This document shows positions 16,116 to 25,700 of a DNA stretch of 44,173 bases, in pieces. Position numbers and translations under genes: made by a program. How positions within the stretch are numbered: position 1 is the first letter of the stretch; each line of letters starts with the position of its first letter. The stretch covers positions 1 to 44,173 of the forward strand of contig CALMYG010000073.1 in the NCBI GenBank assembly GCA_937873455.1. The letters are read 5' to 3'. Origin of the DNA: an uncultured Verrucomicrobiota bacterium (GTDB lineage: Bacteria > Verrucomicrobiota > Kiritimatiellia > CAIVKH01). The notes below the pieces were generated by a model, which was given only the letters and a program-made list of their open reading frames with translations, did not search any database and was not told where the DNA came from.

Positions 16116-17936
16116 ATGGCCAAAAAAATCGAACCTGTTTACGACGAAAGCAAAATCAAGACGCTGTCCTCGCTGGAGCATATCCGGTTGCGCACCGGGA
16201 TGTACATCGGTCGGACCGGCGATGGGTCACATTACGATGACGGCGTGTATATCCTGCTCAAGGAGGTCATCGACAACGCCATTGATGAATTCATCATGGG
16301 CTATGGCAAGCAGGTGGACATCACCGTTGAGGATGGCGTGGTCTCCGTGCGCGATTACGGTCGCGGTATTCCCCATGGCAAGCTGGTCGATTGCGTTTCC
16401 ACCATCAACACCGGGGCGAAGTATAACGACGAAGTTTTCCAGTTCAGCGTGGGGTTGAATGGCGTCGGCACCAAGGCGGTCAACGCTCTGGCCGCCAGCT
16501 TCACCGTGCGCAGTTACCGGGACGGCGCCTTCGCCGAGGCGGTTTTCGAGCGCGGCGCCTTGATCGCGGAAAACAGCGGAAAAGCGCCCCGCGAACCGAA
16601 CGGCACGTTTGTCAATTTTCTGCCCGACGAGGAGATCTTTGGCGACTTCGAGTTTCGCGCGGAGCATGTGATCCGCCGGCTCAAGCTCTATACCTACCTC
16701 AATGCCGGCCTAACCCTTCGTTACAATGGACAGTCCTTTGTCTCGCAGGGCGGGTTGCTCGATCTGGTGCGCGAGGAAACCGAGGAGGAGGCGGTGTACG
16801 AACCGTTGCATTACCGAAGCAAGATGCTGGAGATCGCCTTTACCCATTGCCAGCGGTTCAGCGAGACGCATTTTTCCTTCGTTAACGGTCAGTTTACCAG
16901 TGATGGCGGCACCCACTTGAGCGCCTTTCGTGAGGGCATGCTGAAAGCGGTGAACGAGTTTTCCAAAAAGAAATTTGAGGGCGATGACGTACGTGAGGGC
17001 ATGGTCGGTGCGGTAGCCATACGGCTCAAGGACCCGATCTTTGAGTCCCAGACCAAGAACAAGCTCGGCAATGCGGAAATTCGCAGCGATCTGGTCAACC
17101 AGGTGAAGGATGCCGTGTTGGATTTGCTGCACCGGAATGCCGATGTTGCGGAAAAACTGCTGCTGAAGGTGCAGGACACCGAGCGGCTGCGCAAAGAGTT
17201 GCAGACCGTTAAAAAAATGGCGCGCGAGCGGGCGAAGGCGATCTCCCTGCGCATTCCCCAGCTCAAGGACTGCAAGATTCATTATGACCTACGCCGCAAC
17301 AAGGGGCACGAGTCGATGATTTTCATTACCGAGGGGCAGTCCGCCGCCGGATCGATCGTCAGTTGCCGCGATGTGAATACCCAGGCGATTTACACCCTCA
17401 AGGGCAAGCCTTTGAATGTGTGCGACCTGAAGCGCGAGGCGATTTACAAAAACGATGAGCTTTACAACCTCATGCGCGGTTTGAACATCGAAGATTCGGT
17501 GGATGCCTTGCGATACCAGCGCATCATCCTCGCCACCGACGCCGACGTCGATGGTCTGCATATTCGCAATCTGATGATCACCTTCTTTCTCCGTTTTTTT
17601 GAGCCGTTGGTGCTGCGGCAACATCTGTTCATTTTGGAGACGCCGTTGTTCCGGGTGCGGACCAAGAAAGAGACGATCTATTGTTATTCGGAAAAAGAGC
17701 GGGACGCCGCCATGAAAAAGCTCGGGAAGGGAAGTGAAGTCACCCGCTTCAAAGGGCTGGGGGAAATCTCGCCGCACGAATTCAAACAGTTCATCGGGCA
17801 GGATATGCGGCTTTCTCCGGTGGAGGTCGACAACACCCATGTCGTGAACGATGTTCTGGACTTCTATATGGGCAAGAATACGCCCGAGCGGCGGGGCTAC
17901 ATCATGGATTATCTGGTGGTGGACGTGGCGGTCTGA
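16116..17936 (+). CDS. parE: Type IIA DNA topoisomerase B subunit (ParE, Bacteroidetes/PVC type)
   Basis: A 606-residue ATPase subunit. The GHKL ATPase has LSSLEHIRLRTGMYIGRTGD, LLKEVIDNAIDEF and VRDYGRGIPHGK. The transducer and TOPRIM parts follow with FITEGQSAAGSIVSCRDVNT (Glu406), GKPLNVCDLKREAIYKN and RIILATDADVDGLHIRNLMI. The IGRTGDGSHYDDGVYILLKE and CRDVNTQA segments resemble the short ParE-type proteins of Bacteroidetes rather than GyrB. Most type IIA enzymes read EGDSA where this one reads EGQSA. The ATG at 16116 is the first that gives a normal N-terminus. No parC follows, since the next gene is on the other strand. Confidence 0.9.
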   Translation: MAKKIEPVYDESKIKTLSSLEHIRLRTGMYIGRTGDGSHYDDGVYILLKEVIDNAIDEFIMGYGKQVDITVEDGVVSVRDYGRGIPHGKLVDCVSTINTGAKYNDEVFQFSVGLNGVGTKAVNALAASFTVRSYRDGAFAEAVFERGALIAENSGKAPREPNGTFVNFLPDEEIFGDFEFRAEHVIRRLKLYTYLNAGLTLRYNGQSFVSQGGLLDLVREETEEEAVYEPLHYRSKMLEIAFTHCQRFSETHFSFVNGQFTSDGGTHLSAFREGMLKAVNEFSKKKFEGDDVREGMVGAVAIRLKDPIFESQTKNKLGNAEIRSDLVNQVKDAVLDLLHRNADVAEKLLLKVQDTERLRKELQTVKKMARERAKAISLRIPQLKDCKIHYDLRRNKGHESMIFITEGQSAAGSIVSCRDVNTQAIYTLKGKPLNVCDLKREAIYKNDELYNLMRGLNIEDSVDALRYQRIILATDADVDGLHIRNLMITFFLRFFEPLVLRQHLFILETPLFRVRTKKETIYCYSEKERDAAMKKLGKGSEVTRFKGLGEISPHEFKQFIGQDMRLSPVEVDNTHVVNDVLDFYMGKNTPERRGYIMDYLVVDVAV

Positions 17937-17942
17937 TTGCGT

Positions 17943-19079
17943 TTACGCGCACACGTCCTCATACACCGCGCGGGTGAGCCGGGCGGTTTCATCCCAGGAG
18001 AAAAGGGCCGCGCGGGCCAGGCCGCGACGCCGCAAATCCTCACGCAGCTCCGGCTCGCTTAGCAGCCGGATCATCGCCTCCACCAGGGTATCGAGGCGGG
18101 CCGGGTCGATGTAGAGCGCGGCATCACCGGCGACTTCCGGCAAGGAACTGGTGTTGCTGCAGATAACCGGCGTGCCACAGGCCATGGCCTCCAGCACCGG
18201 CAAGCCGAACCCTTCGTAGTTGGAAGGCAGGACGAAGGCGTCGGCCTCTTGATAGGCAATCACCAAATCGCGGTCAGGCACGTAGCCGCTCCAGGTGATA
18301 TACGCGTTCACGTTGAGTGTGGAGGCCCGTTGCCTGGCTTCGGGGTAGCGTTCATCTTCGCCGCCGACCACCCGCAAGCGGGCGGCATGACCCTGCCGCC
18401 GCACTTCGGCCAGCGCCTCCACCAGCAGCGGGAGGTTTTTGTAGGGGTCGCGTCGCCCGACGTAGAGGAATTCCAACTCCTTGCGGCCGGGCCGCGTTCC
18501 CGGCTGGTACACCGCGCGAACCCCTTCCGGCACCACGCGAATTTTGTCGGTCGATCCGCGGGCGGCAAGGAGGTGCGTTTCGATGTCGCGGCGCGTGGAA
18601 TCGCTCACGGCAATGATGCGATCCGATCGTTCCGCGACTCCGTGCATCAAGCGGCGGAAAATCGGGAACAAACGGTTTTTCCGGGAGCGGGGGGCGTAGT
18701 CGCGAAACAGCAGGGGGATCAAGTCGTGAATGGTCACAATCCGCTTGATCGGGGCGGGGGGAAAGAGCGGCATCATGTAGTTCGGGGCGTGAAACACGTC
18801 AGGTTTCCAGCGGCGAAGCCGCCAGGGAAGAATCCATTGATCTTTTGGCGCAAACGGACCGTGGTCGATCAGCTCGGCGGAAAAGGCCGGACTCATGGTG
18901 AAGTGCGTTTGCCCGGCGGTGCGGGCCATCACCTCATCGCGGTGAAACAGAATGGTATACCGGTGGGGACCCGGCTGGCGAACCAAGGCGGCAATCAGTT
19001 CCTGCGTGTAAAGCCCGATGCCGGAAATTTCGGGGAAAATCCAACGGGCATCGATGACGACATGCAACGGACGGGTCAT
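17943..19079 (-). CDS. GT4 glycosyltransferase
   Basis: A 378-residue GT-B enzyme of family 4. The N-terminal [20 protein letters not shown] and GIGLYTQEL give the first Rossmann domain. [13 protein letters not shown] and [15 protein letters not shown] follow. The C-terminal domain has [20 protein letters not shown] and the nucleotide-sugar E-x7-E motif in [20 protein letters not shown]. The ATG at 19079 overlaps the stop of the upstream gene (ATGA). It pairs with a second GT4 of similar design, and both probably extend one surface glycan. The donor and acceptor sugars cannot be told. Confidence 0.93.
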   Translation of the reverse strand: MTRPLHVVIDARWIFPEISGIGLYTQELIAALVRQPGPHRYTILFHRDEVMARTAGQTHFTMSPAFSAELIDHGPFAPKDQWILPWRLRRWKPDVFHAPNYMMPLFPPAPIKRIVTIHDLIPLLFRDYAPRSRKNRLFPIFRRLMHGVAERSDRIIAVSDSTRRDIETHLLAARGSTDKIRVVPEGVRAVYQPGTRPGRKELEFLYVGRRDPYKNLPLLVEALAEVRRQGHAARLRVVGGEDERYPEARQRASTLNVNAYITWSGYVPDRDLVIAYQEADAFVLPSNYEGFGLPVLEAMACGTPVICSNTSSLPEVAGDAALYIDPARLDTLVEAMIRLLSEPELREDLRRRGLARAALFSWDETARLTRAVYEDVCA

Positions 19080-20188
19080 GCGGATAAACTCCGGTAAACA
19101 TCCCAGGTCAAGGCCGCCGTTCGTTCCCAGGTGTAGGAGGCGGCCCGGCTTCGGCCTCGCGCGGTGAATAACTGCCGCTGATCCTGGTCGGCCAGCATCC
19201 GGGTGATGGCGCTGGTCCATTGTTCAGCATCAAAGCCGTCGACCAGATGGGCGGCATCGCCCAGCACTTCGGGAAGCGAGCCGGTCGCTGCCGCCACCAC
19301 CGGCACGCCGCAGACCATCGCCTCCAGCGGGGGAAAGCCGAAGCCTTCATAGAGCGATGGCATCACGAACAACGCGGCCGCCCCGTATAACGCGGGCAAG
19401 TCGCGATCATCCACATACTCCAGCAACCGGATGCGCTCGCGGCGGGGCGACGCCTCGCGCCGGGCGAAGATGCCTTCCGTTTTCCATCCGCGCATCCCGG
19501 CGATGACGAGATCGCCATCAAAATCCAGGCGGTCGAATACGTCCATCAGAAAGGGATAATTCTTGCGCGGCTCGAGCGTGCCTACGGCCAGCAGGTAGGG
19601 CCGGTCCAGGCCGAGGCGTTGCCGTAAGCTCTGGAGGGCCGCTTCGTCGGGCGGGCGCATCCGGGCATCCAGTCCGGAGGGGATGACCCGTAAACGTTCA
19701 TGCGGAACCTGGAGCAATGCGGACAATTCCCGGGCGGTAAACGCGGACACGCAGATGACGGCGTCCGCGCGGTCCACGGTACCGCGGATGCGGCGGGACA
19801 AATAGCGGTAGTTCTTCGCCTCGATCGTTTCCGGAAAACGCAGGAAGGCGGCATCGTGAATGGTCACCACCGACCGCCCGCGCGAAAGGGGGGGGCGAAT
19901 AAAATTGGGGAAGTGGTAGACATCGGCATGTCCGGCAAACCAGTCGAATGGAGGTGTCCCGGCAAACTTCCATGCGGCTTGCACCCACCGGCCCGGAAGC
20001 CATCGTACCGCGCGGGCAGTCGCGCCGGGCGGTTGGAAGTCACATCCGCGCCGTTTGAAGTCGAAATAAAACAGGGAAAGCGCATCGTTTCCCCGCGCTG
20101 CGGCCACGTGTTCGGCCAGCATGCGGGTATAACGTCCTACCCCGGCCCGTTGCGCCAAGGCCGATTGAATGTCCAGGCAAACATGCAT
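19076..20188 (-). CDS. GT4 glycosyltransferase
   Basis: A 370-residue GT-B enzyme that begins MHVCLDIQSALAQRAGVGRY. The mannosyltransferase-like layout includes SVVTIHDAAFLRFPETIEAK, AVICVSAFTARELSALL, YLLAVGTLEPRKNYPFLMDV, and the E-x7-E motif in PSLYEGFGFPPLEAMVCGVP. It is the first gene of the two-gene minus-strand run and is coupled to the next by ATGA. About 98 bp separate it from bcp. A role in O-antigen, exopolysaccharide or glycoprotein assembly is possible. Confidence 0.93.
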   Translation of the reverse strand: MHVCLDIQSALAQRAGVGRYTRMLAEHVAAARGNDALSLFYFDFKRRGCDFQPPGATARAVRWLPGRWVQAAWKFAGTPPFDWFAGHADVYHFPNFIRPPLSRGRSVVTIHDAAFLRFPETIEAKNYRYLSRRIRGTVDRADAVICVSAFTARELSALLQVPHERLRVIPSGLDARMRPPDEAALQSLRQRLGLDRPYLLAVGTLEPRKNYPFLMDVFDRLDFDGDLVIAGMRGWKTEGIFARREASPRRERIRLLEYVDDRDLPALYGAAALFVMPSLYEGFGFPPLEAMVCGVPVVAAATGSLPEVLGDAAHLVDGFDAEQWTSAITRMLADQDQRQLFTARGRSRAASYTWERTAALTWDVYRSLSA

Positions 20189-20286
20189 CGGACAACACCT
20201 TTAGGTTTTGCCCGAGAAGATTCAACCCTCAAATGACGGTTCGGTCTCCACGCGCTTGCCGATACCCGCTTTTGAAGTTTGGGGCG

Positions 20287-20757
20287 TTATGTTAATCCGT
20301 CCAGGAAGGCGAGTACATCCGCCGGGTGTTGTTCGGCTTTGGCTACTTTCGTCCAGTGTTTGATCACCTTGCCGGATTCATTGATGATCACGGTCGAGCG
20401 GATCACTCCGGTGACCGGCTTTCCGTACATCAGCTTTTCGCCCCAGGCGCCATATGCCTTCATGACGGCGGCGTCTTCGTCGGAAAGCAGCACAAACGGA
20501 AGTTCATATTTGGCAATGAATTTCTGGTGCGAGGCCACGGAGTCCTTGCTGATCCCGAGGACAACCGCTCCTGCCCGGCTCACGGCGGGCATCCCGTCGC
20601 GAAAGCCACAGGCTTCCTTGGTGCAACCGGGGGTGTCGTCTTTCGGGTAAAAATAAACGACCACAATTTTTCCGCGATAATCCGCAAGGGTGTGGGTCTT
20701 GCCGTCGCTGCCCGGCAAGGAAAATGCCGGGGCTTTTTTGCCTTCGAGATTGCTCAT
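20287..20757 (-). CDS. bcp: Thioredoxin-dependent thiol peroxidase Bcp
   Basis: A 156-residue atypical 2-Cys peroxiredoxin. The active site reads YPKDDTPGCTKEACGFRD, with peroxidatic Cys45 and, five residues on, Cys50 as the resolving residue of the BCP-alpha type. LGISKDSVASHQKFIAKYELP is also typical. It reduces hydroperoxides with thioredoxin. AGGAG precedes tandem ATGs at 20760 and 20757, and the second has the better spacing. The open frame to 20943 is not coding. It is divergent from the SulP gene with palindromes between. Confidence 0.95.
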   Translation of the reverse strand: MSNLEGKKAPAFSLPGSDGKTHTLADYRGKIVVVYFYPKDDTPGCTKEACGFRDGMPAVSRAGAVVLGISKDSVASHQKFIAKYELPFVLLSDEDAAVMKAYGAWGEKLMYGKPVTGVIRSTVIINESGKVIKHWTKVAKAEQHPADVLAFLDGLT

Positions 20758-20797
20758 CATTATCTCCTTTTGTCCCTGAAATCTAGCCCGAGTTTTT

Positions 20798-20867
20798 CTG
20801 AAATCAACAGCTTCCCCGGGGAAAATAGTTCTCGTGGGTCCCACGCGAAAAAAACAATTGATTTCAG
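20798..20867. promoter_or_regulatory. Nested palindromes between bcp and sulP
   Basis: An outer 10-bp inverted repeat (CTGAAATCAA at 20798-20807, TTGATTTCAG at 20858-20867) encloses two further perfect palindromes, TTCCCCGGGGAA at 20812-20823 and CGTGGGTCCCACG at 20833-20845. They lie in the divergent promoter region of bcp and the SulP gene. They may be operators or a small repeat, and no matching regulator is recognised. Confidence 0.45.
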
Positions 20868-20969
20868 CGGAAAATGTTGTTTGCTCTTCAACTATTGCTG
20901 CGGACCGTACAGGCTCCGGTACTTTCCTGATCGTTGCATCCATTTCCGCACCTGAATTACGGGAGTTTT

Positions 20970-22682
20970 ATGCCGACTAGTCGTTTGGAGCCCAAGCTGT
21001 GGACGGTTGTGAGAGAAGGGTACACCTTATCCGCGTTTTCGCGTGATGTGGTCGCGGGAATTATTGTCGGGATCATTGCCTTGCCTCTGTCGATTGCCCT
21101 GGCCATTGCTTCCGGACTCAAGCCTGAGCAGGGATTGTTTACGGCGGTCATTGCTGGATTTCTGATTTCCGCGTTCAGCGGGAGTCGGGTGCAAATTGGC
21201 GGGCCGACCGGCGCATTTATTGTCGTCGTTTACTCGGTGGTACAGAAATTCGGTTACGAGGGCTTGGCCATTGCCACCCTGATGGCTGGTGTTTTGTTGA
21301 TTCTCATGGGTGTGGCCCGCTTGGGCGGGGTGATAAAGTTTATTCCTTACCCCGTTACGGTGGGTTTTACCAGCGGGATTGCCGTGATCATTTTCACCGC
21401 ACAGATCCGCGACTTCCTGGGTTTGGCCATGCCGCCGCCCCCCGCCGAGTTCATTGAAAAAATTGCCGCATACCTTCACTACGCCTCTTCCGTGAATCCT
21501 TCCGCATTGTTGATGGGGGTCTCGTCCTATCTGCTGATTACGTATTGGCCGCGGGTGACCGGTAAAATTCCGGGATCCTTGGTGGCCATTTTATTGGCCA
21601 CGGCGGCGACATCATGGTTGGATATTCCGGTTGAAACCATCGGCTCCCGTTTTGGGTCGGTACCGAACCGGTTGCCCTTCCCGGAAATTCCCTCCTTGAG
21701 GTGGGAATTGATGGTGCAACTTTTTCCGGCGGCCTTCACCATTGCGTTGCTTGCCGGCATCGAATCCTTGTTGTCGGCGGTGGTGGCGGATGGCATGACC
21801 GGGCGGAGGCATCGCTCGAACATGGAATTAATCGCCCACGGAATCGCGAATTGTGTCTCGCCATTCTTTCAGGGGCTTCCTGCGACGGGCGCCATTGCCC
21901 GGACCGCGGCCAATATTAAAAACGGGGGGACAACGCCGTTCAGCGGCATCGTTCACGCCCTCACCCTGTTGCTAATCATGATGGTCTTCGGTCGCTGGGC
22001 GGTGATGATTCCCATGCCGGTATTGGCTGCGATTTTAATGCGGGTCGCGTTCAACATGGGGGAGTGGCAGTTGTTTGCCCGATTGTTCAAAGCGCCTAAA
22101 AGTGATGTGCTGGTCCTGTTGTCCACCTTTGGTCTCACGGTTTTGGTGGATTTAACCGTCGCGATTGAGGTCGGTGTGGTGCTTGCCGCGTTTCTTTTCA
22201 TGCGACGGATGGCTGAAGTTACCCATGTCGGGTTTATCCGTCGCGAGATGGGTGATGATGAGCGCGATGCTTCCGGCATGGATCTTCCGCCGGATGAACG
22301 GATTCCGCCCGGCGTGGAAGTGTTTGAGATTCAAGGGCCCTTTTTCTTTGGCGCCGCCGATCGTTTCAAGGATGCCGTACGGGGATTACGCAAGCCTCCC
22401 CGCGTGCTGATCATGCGAATGCGTTATGTTCCCGTAATCGACGTCACCGGATTGATGGCGTTGGAGGATGTTTGGACCAAGTGCCGGAAGGAAGGAACCA
22501 CGCTCTTGTTATCGGGCGTACATGCCCAACCCCGGGACGTGTTTCGCCGCACCGGGTTTCGTGACCGCATCGGACCCGAGCATATTTTCGATCACTTTGA
22601 CGATGCGTTAACCTACGCACAAGCATGCGATCCCGCCAAGAAGGGGTCAACGCTTAATCTTAAAACAAGCGGCGAATCTTAA
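20970..22682 (+). CDS. SulP-family anion transporter with STAS domain
   Basis: A 570-residue inner-membrane carrier. The conserved first transmembrane region reads LSAFSRDVVAGIIVGIIALP and SIALAIASGLKPEQGLFTAV, followed by GSRVQIGGPTGAFIVVV, the SulP anion-site motif. About 12-14 helices follow. From about residue 450 a STAS domain is seen (EVFEIQGPFFFGAADRFKDA; VLIMRMRYVPVIDVTGLMAL). SulP proteins carry sulfate, bicarbonate or dicarboxylates, and the substrate is not evident. The ATG at 20970 has GGGAG upstream, and the longer frame begins at a TTG. Its last codons lie inside a 22-bp inverted repeat arm. Confidence 0.94.
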   Translation: MPTSRLEPKLWTVVREGYTLSAFSRDVVAGIIVGIIALPLSIALAIASGLKPEQGLFTAVIAGFLISAFSGSRVQIGGPTGAFIVVVYSVVQKFGYEGLAIATLMAGVLLILMGVARLGGVIKFIPYPVTVGFTSGIAVIIFTAQIRDFLGLAMPPPPAEFIEKIAAYLHYASSVNPSALLMGVSSYLLITYWPRVTGKIPGSLVAILLATAATSWLDIPVETIGSRFGSVPNRLPFPEIPSLRWELMVQLFPAAFTIALLAGIESLLSAVVADGMTGRRHRSNMELIAHGIANCVSPFFQGLPATGAIARTAANIKNGGTTPFSGIVHALTLLLIMMVFGRWAVMIPMPVLAAILMRVAFNMGEWQLFARLFKAPKSDVLVLLSTFGLTVLVDLTVAIEVGVVLAAFLFMRRMAEVTHVGFIRREMGDDERDASGMDLPPDERIPPGVEVFEIQGPFFFGAADRFKDAVRGLRKPPRVLIMRMRYVPVIDVTGLMALEDVWTKCRKEGTTLLLSGVHAQPRDVFRRTGFRDRIGPEHIFDHFDDALTYAQACDPAKKGSTLNLKTSGES

Positions 22683-22707
22683 TTGTTAAGCGTTGACCCC
22701 TTCTTGG
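22636..22707. repeat. Perfect 22-bp inverted repeat across the sulP stop codon
   Basis: Arms at 22636-22657 and 22686-22707 are exact reverse complements (core GGGGTCAACGCTTAA) around a 28-nt loop. The left arm is inside the sulP coding sequence and the stop lies in the loop. The arms contain TTGACC, which can serve as a -35 element for the GH13 gene that starts at 22737. A strong mRNA hairpin is expected, but there is no T run, so it is not a classic terminator. Confidence 0.75.
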
Positions 22708-22736
22708 AGGCGTTCGACATAAAAGCGGTTTAACAA

Positions 22737-25700
22737 ATGAAGGGTATGGGGTATGTTTGCCGTATGGTAAAACGTTTCTTGGCAGCCGTTGTTTTTTTCG
22801 GGTTAGTCGGTGCGGGATGGGCGCAGTCGCTGCGACCCGGCATGGGGGCCATTCCGTATGCCGACGGCGGGGGGACCGGCGTGACCTTTCGCCTCTGGGC
22901 CGGATCGGCAACCACGGTCGAGGTCGCCGGCGATTTTAACGGGTGGAATCCTTCGGCGCATCCGCTGGTGTTGGAAGCCGACGGGATTTGGTCGCTGGAT
23001 GTTCCCGGCGCCCGGGCCGGCCAGCAGTATAAATACCGCATGAATCAGTCGGTCTGGCGGCGCGATCCCCGTAGCGCCCGGGTGGTCCATGCCGGAAATA
23101 CCGATTCGATCATCTACGACCACCAGGCATATGCTTGGCAGTCCGGCCCCTTCACACCGCCGCCGCTGAATGAAATGGTTATTTATGAGCTGCACGTCGG
23201 GACGTTTAACGATCCGAATCCAGCAGTCGGAGGGTCGGCCAGCCTGGACGATGCGCGTGAACGCCTGGACTATCTGGCCGGACTCGGGATCAATGCGGTA
23301 AAAATTATGCCAATCACCGAGTTCCCCGGCAGCCATAGTTGGGGCTACAACCCCACCGACCTGTTTGCCGTGGACAATCTGACCTATGGCGGTCCCGATG
23401 CACTCAAGCGCTTTGTCGATGCCGCGCACCAACGGGGCATTGCGGTGCTGTTGGACATCGTGCACAACCATTACGGTACGGCGGATTTGCCCGGCGATCT
23501 GCAATTCTCCCTGTGGGAGTTCGACGGCTTGCCCGGCGCCCTGGGCGGCGGGATGTATTTCTACCAGCAGCCGGCCTTGGCCATGACGCGCTGGGGCCCG
23601 CGCCCGGATTATTCCCGCCCGCACGTCCGCGACTTCATCAAGGATAATGCCCGGATGTGGCTGCGCGACTACCGCATCGACGGCTTCCGCTGGGACGCCA
23701 CCAAGTACATGCGCCTGGCCACCAATGACACTACCGTCATCAACGACGGGGTCAGCTTGATCAGGCAAATCAACGATATCATCCGAACCGAGTTCACCAA
23801 CAAGGTCAGCATTGCCGAGGACTTGGAGCAACTCCCTTCCACCACCGCGCCGACGCCCGGCGGGTTAGGCTACCATAGTGACTGGCATACCGAATTCCAC
23901 CATGCCGTCACCGAGGAACTGGCCAAGTCGGCCGGTTTCAACACCAACCGTGTCGTGAACGCCATCCGCTTCACCAATCACACCCGTCGGGTGATCTACA
24001 CCGAGTCGCACGATGAAGTCGGCCACCCCTATAACAACCAGATCCGGGTGCCGGCGGAAATGGATCCGCTAAATCCGGGCAGCCACCGCGCGCGCAAACG
24101 CAGCATCCTCGCTGCCGGGTGGTTGATGACGTCGCCCGGGATTCCGATGTTGTTTCAAGGTCAGGAGTTCCTGACGCCGACCCACTTTTACGACACCAAC
24201 TCGATCAACTGGAACCTGACCAATACCTATGCGGGCATCCTGCGGTTTTATCAGGACGCGGTGCGGCTGCGCCGCAATGCCAACGGCGGCGTTGGCGGAC
24301 TAACCGGGGCTGTTGTTCAGGTGCAAACCGAGGCGCTGGTTTTCACCAATGTCTCGTTGATCACCATGCATCGTCGCAACCAGGGCGGGGTGGGGGATGA
24401 TGTCTTTGTCGTGGCGAATCCCTCGGATGCACGCATCGATGGCGATTGGCTGACCTGGCCGGCTACCGGCATGTGGTATGCCGTGCTGAACAGCGATGAT
24501 GCACGCTACAGCGCCGACTTTGGCGGACATGGTTATACCAACGCCTTTGTGTTTGAAGATTTTCGCGGTCCCATTGCCATTGCGCCGTGGAGCATCATGG
24601 TCTTCTCGCGGATTCCACCGCCCACGGACTATACCGGCATGGCTTTGGCCGGTACGTATAACAACTGGAATCCAGCCGCAAACATGACCCGGCTGGGCGG
24701 CCATGATTGGCAGCTTGACCTCGCGTTGGCCGAGACCCCGGCCTTTGTTTTCAAGTTTACCGCCAACAGCGATTGGGTCATCAACAATTGGGGAACCGGA
24801 ACGGTCAGTTCGGCCGGTTGGCCGCGCCAAGGAACCGCGGTTCCCTGGGGCGGTGATTTTTCGATACCGATACCGACGGCCGACACCTATCGCTTCACCT
24901 TTAACAGCGCTACCGGCCGGTTTCAGGTGCGTCATCTCACCCCGGTGCCGCGCGGACAGAACCACCCGACGATGGCGGTGGCCGGGAACTTCAACAATTT
25001 CAACCGCACTCCGAACATGGGAATTGGAACCAACGGGTTGTGGACCTTCACGGCGGTATTGACCCAACCTTGGGATCTCGAGTTCAAGTTGGCCGCCTAC
25101 GGATCATGGGAAGTGTCTTGGGGGGGAACCGGTCTTCCCGGTTCCGCCACCGGCAAGGCGATTAAAGGAGCCTCGGAAAACATACGCATCCCCGGGCCGT
25201 TTAATGGCGCCTATACGTTTACCTTTGACGACACCACTGGTGCGTTCTCGGTGGAGCAGACCGGCTTGCCTCCACCCTACGCCGGCATGGCGGTGGGCGG
25301 CAATTTCAACGGATGGCGTACGGCGCCGAACATGGCGAGCAACGATCTGCATGTCTGGTCGTTCACCACAAACATCAGTCAGGGGCATGCCTTGGAATTC
25401 AAATTTGCCGCCAACAATACCGGCTGGAATACCAGTTGGAGCCGCAGTTATGTTCACGCCAACCAGTTTCCAGTAGCCGGCATTGCCGCCCGGGGTGAAA
25501 ACAACAACATCGTCATTCAGGGCCCGCACGCCGGGACGTATACATTTACTTTCAACAGCGCGACGCTGGAATATACGGTGCAACGGGCCGGCCCGGTATT
25601 TTCCGGCATGGCAGTAGCCGGTTCGCACAACGGTTGGGCATTTACCCCCAACATGACCAGCAACGGCCTGCACCAATGGACCTACACCACCAACCTGAAC

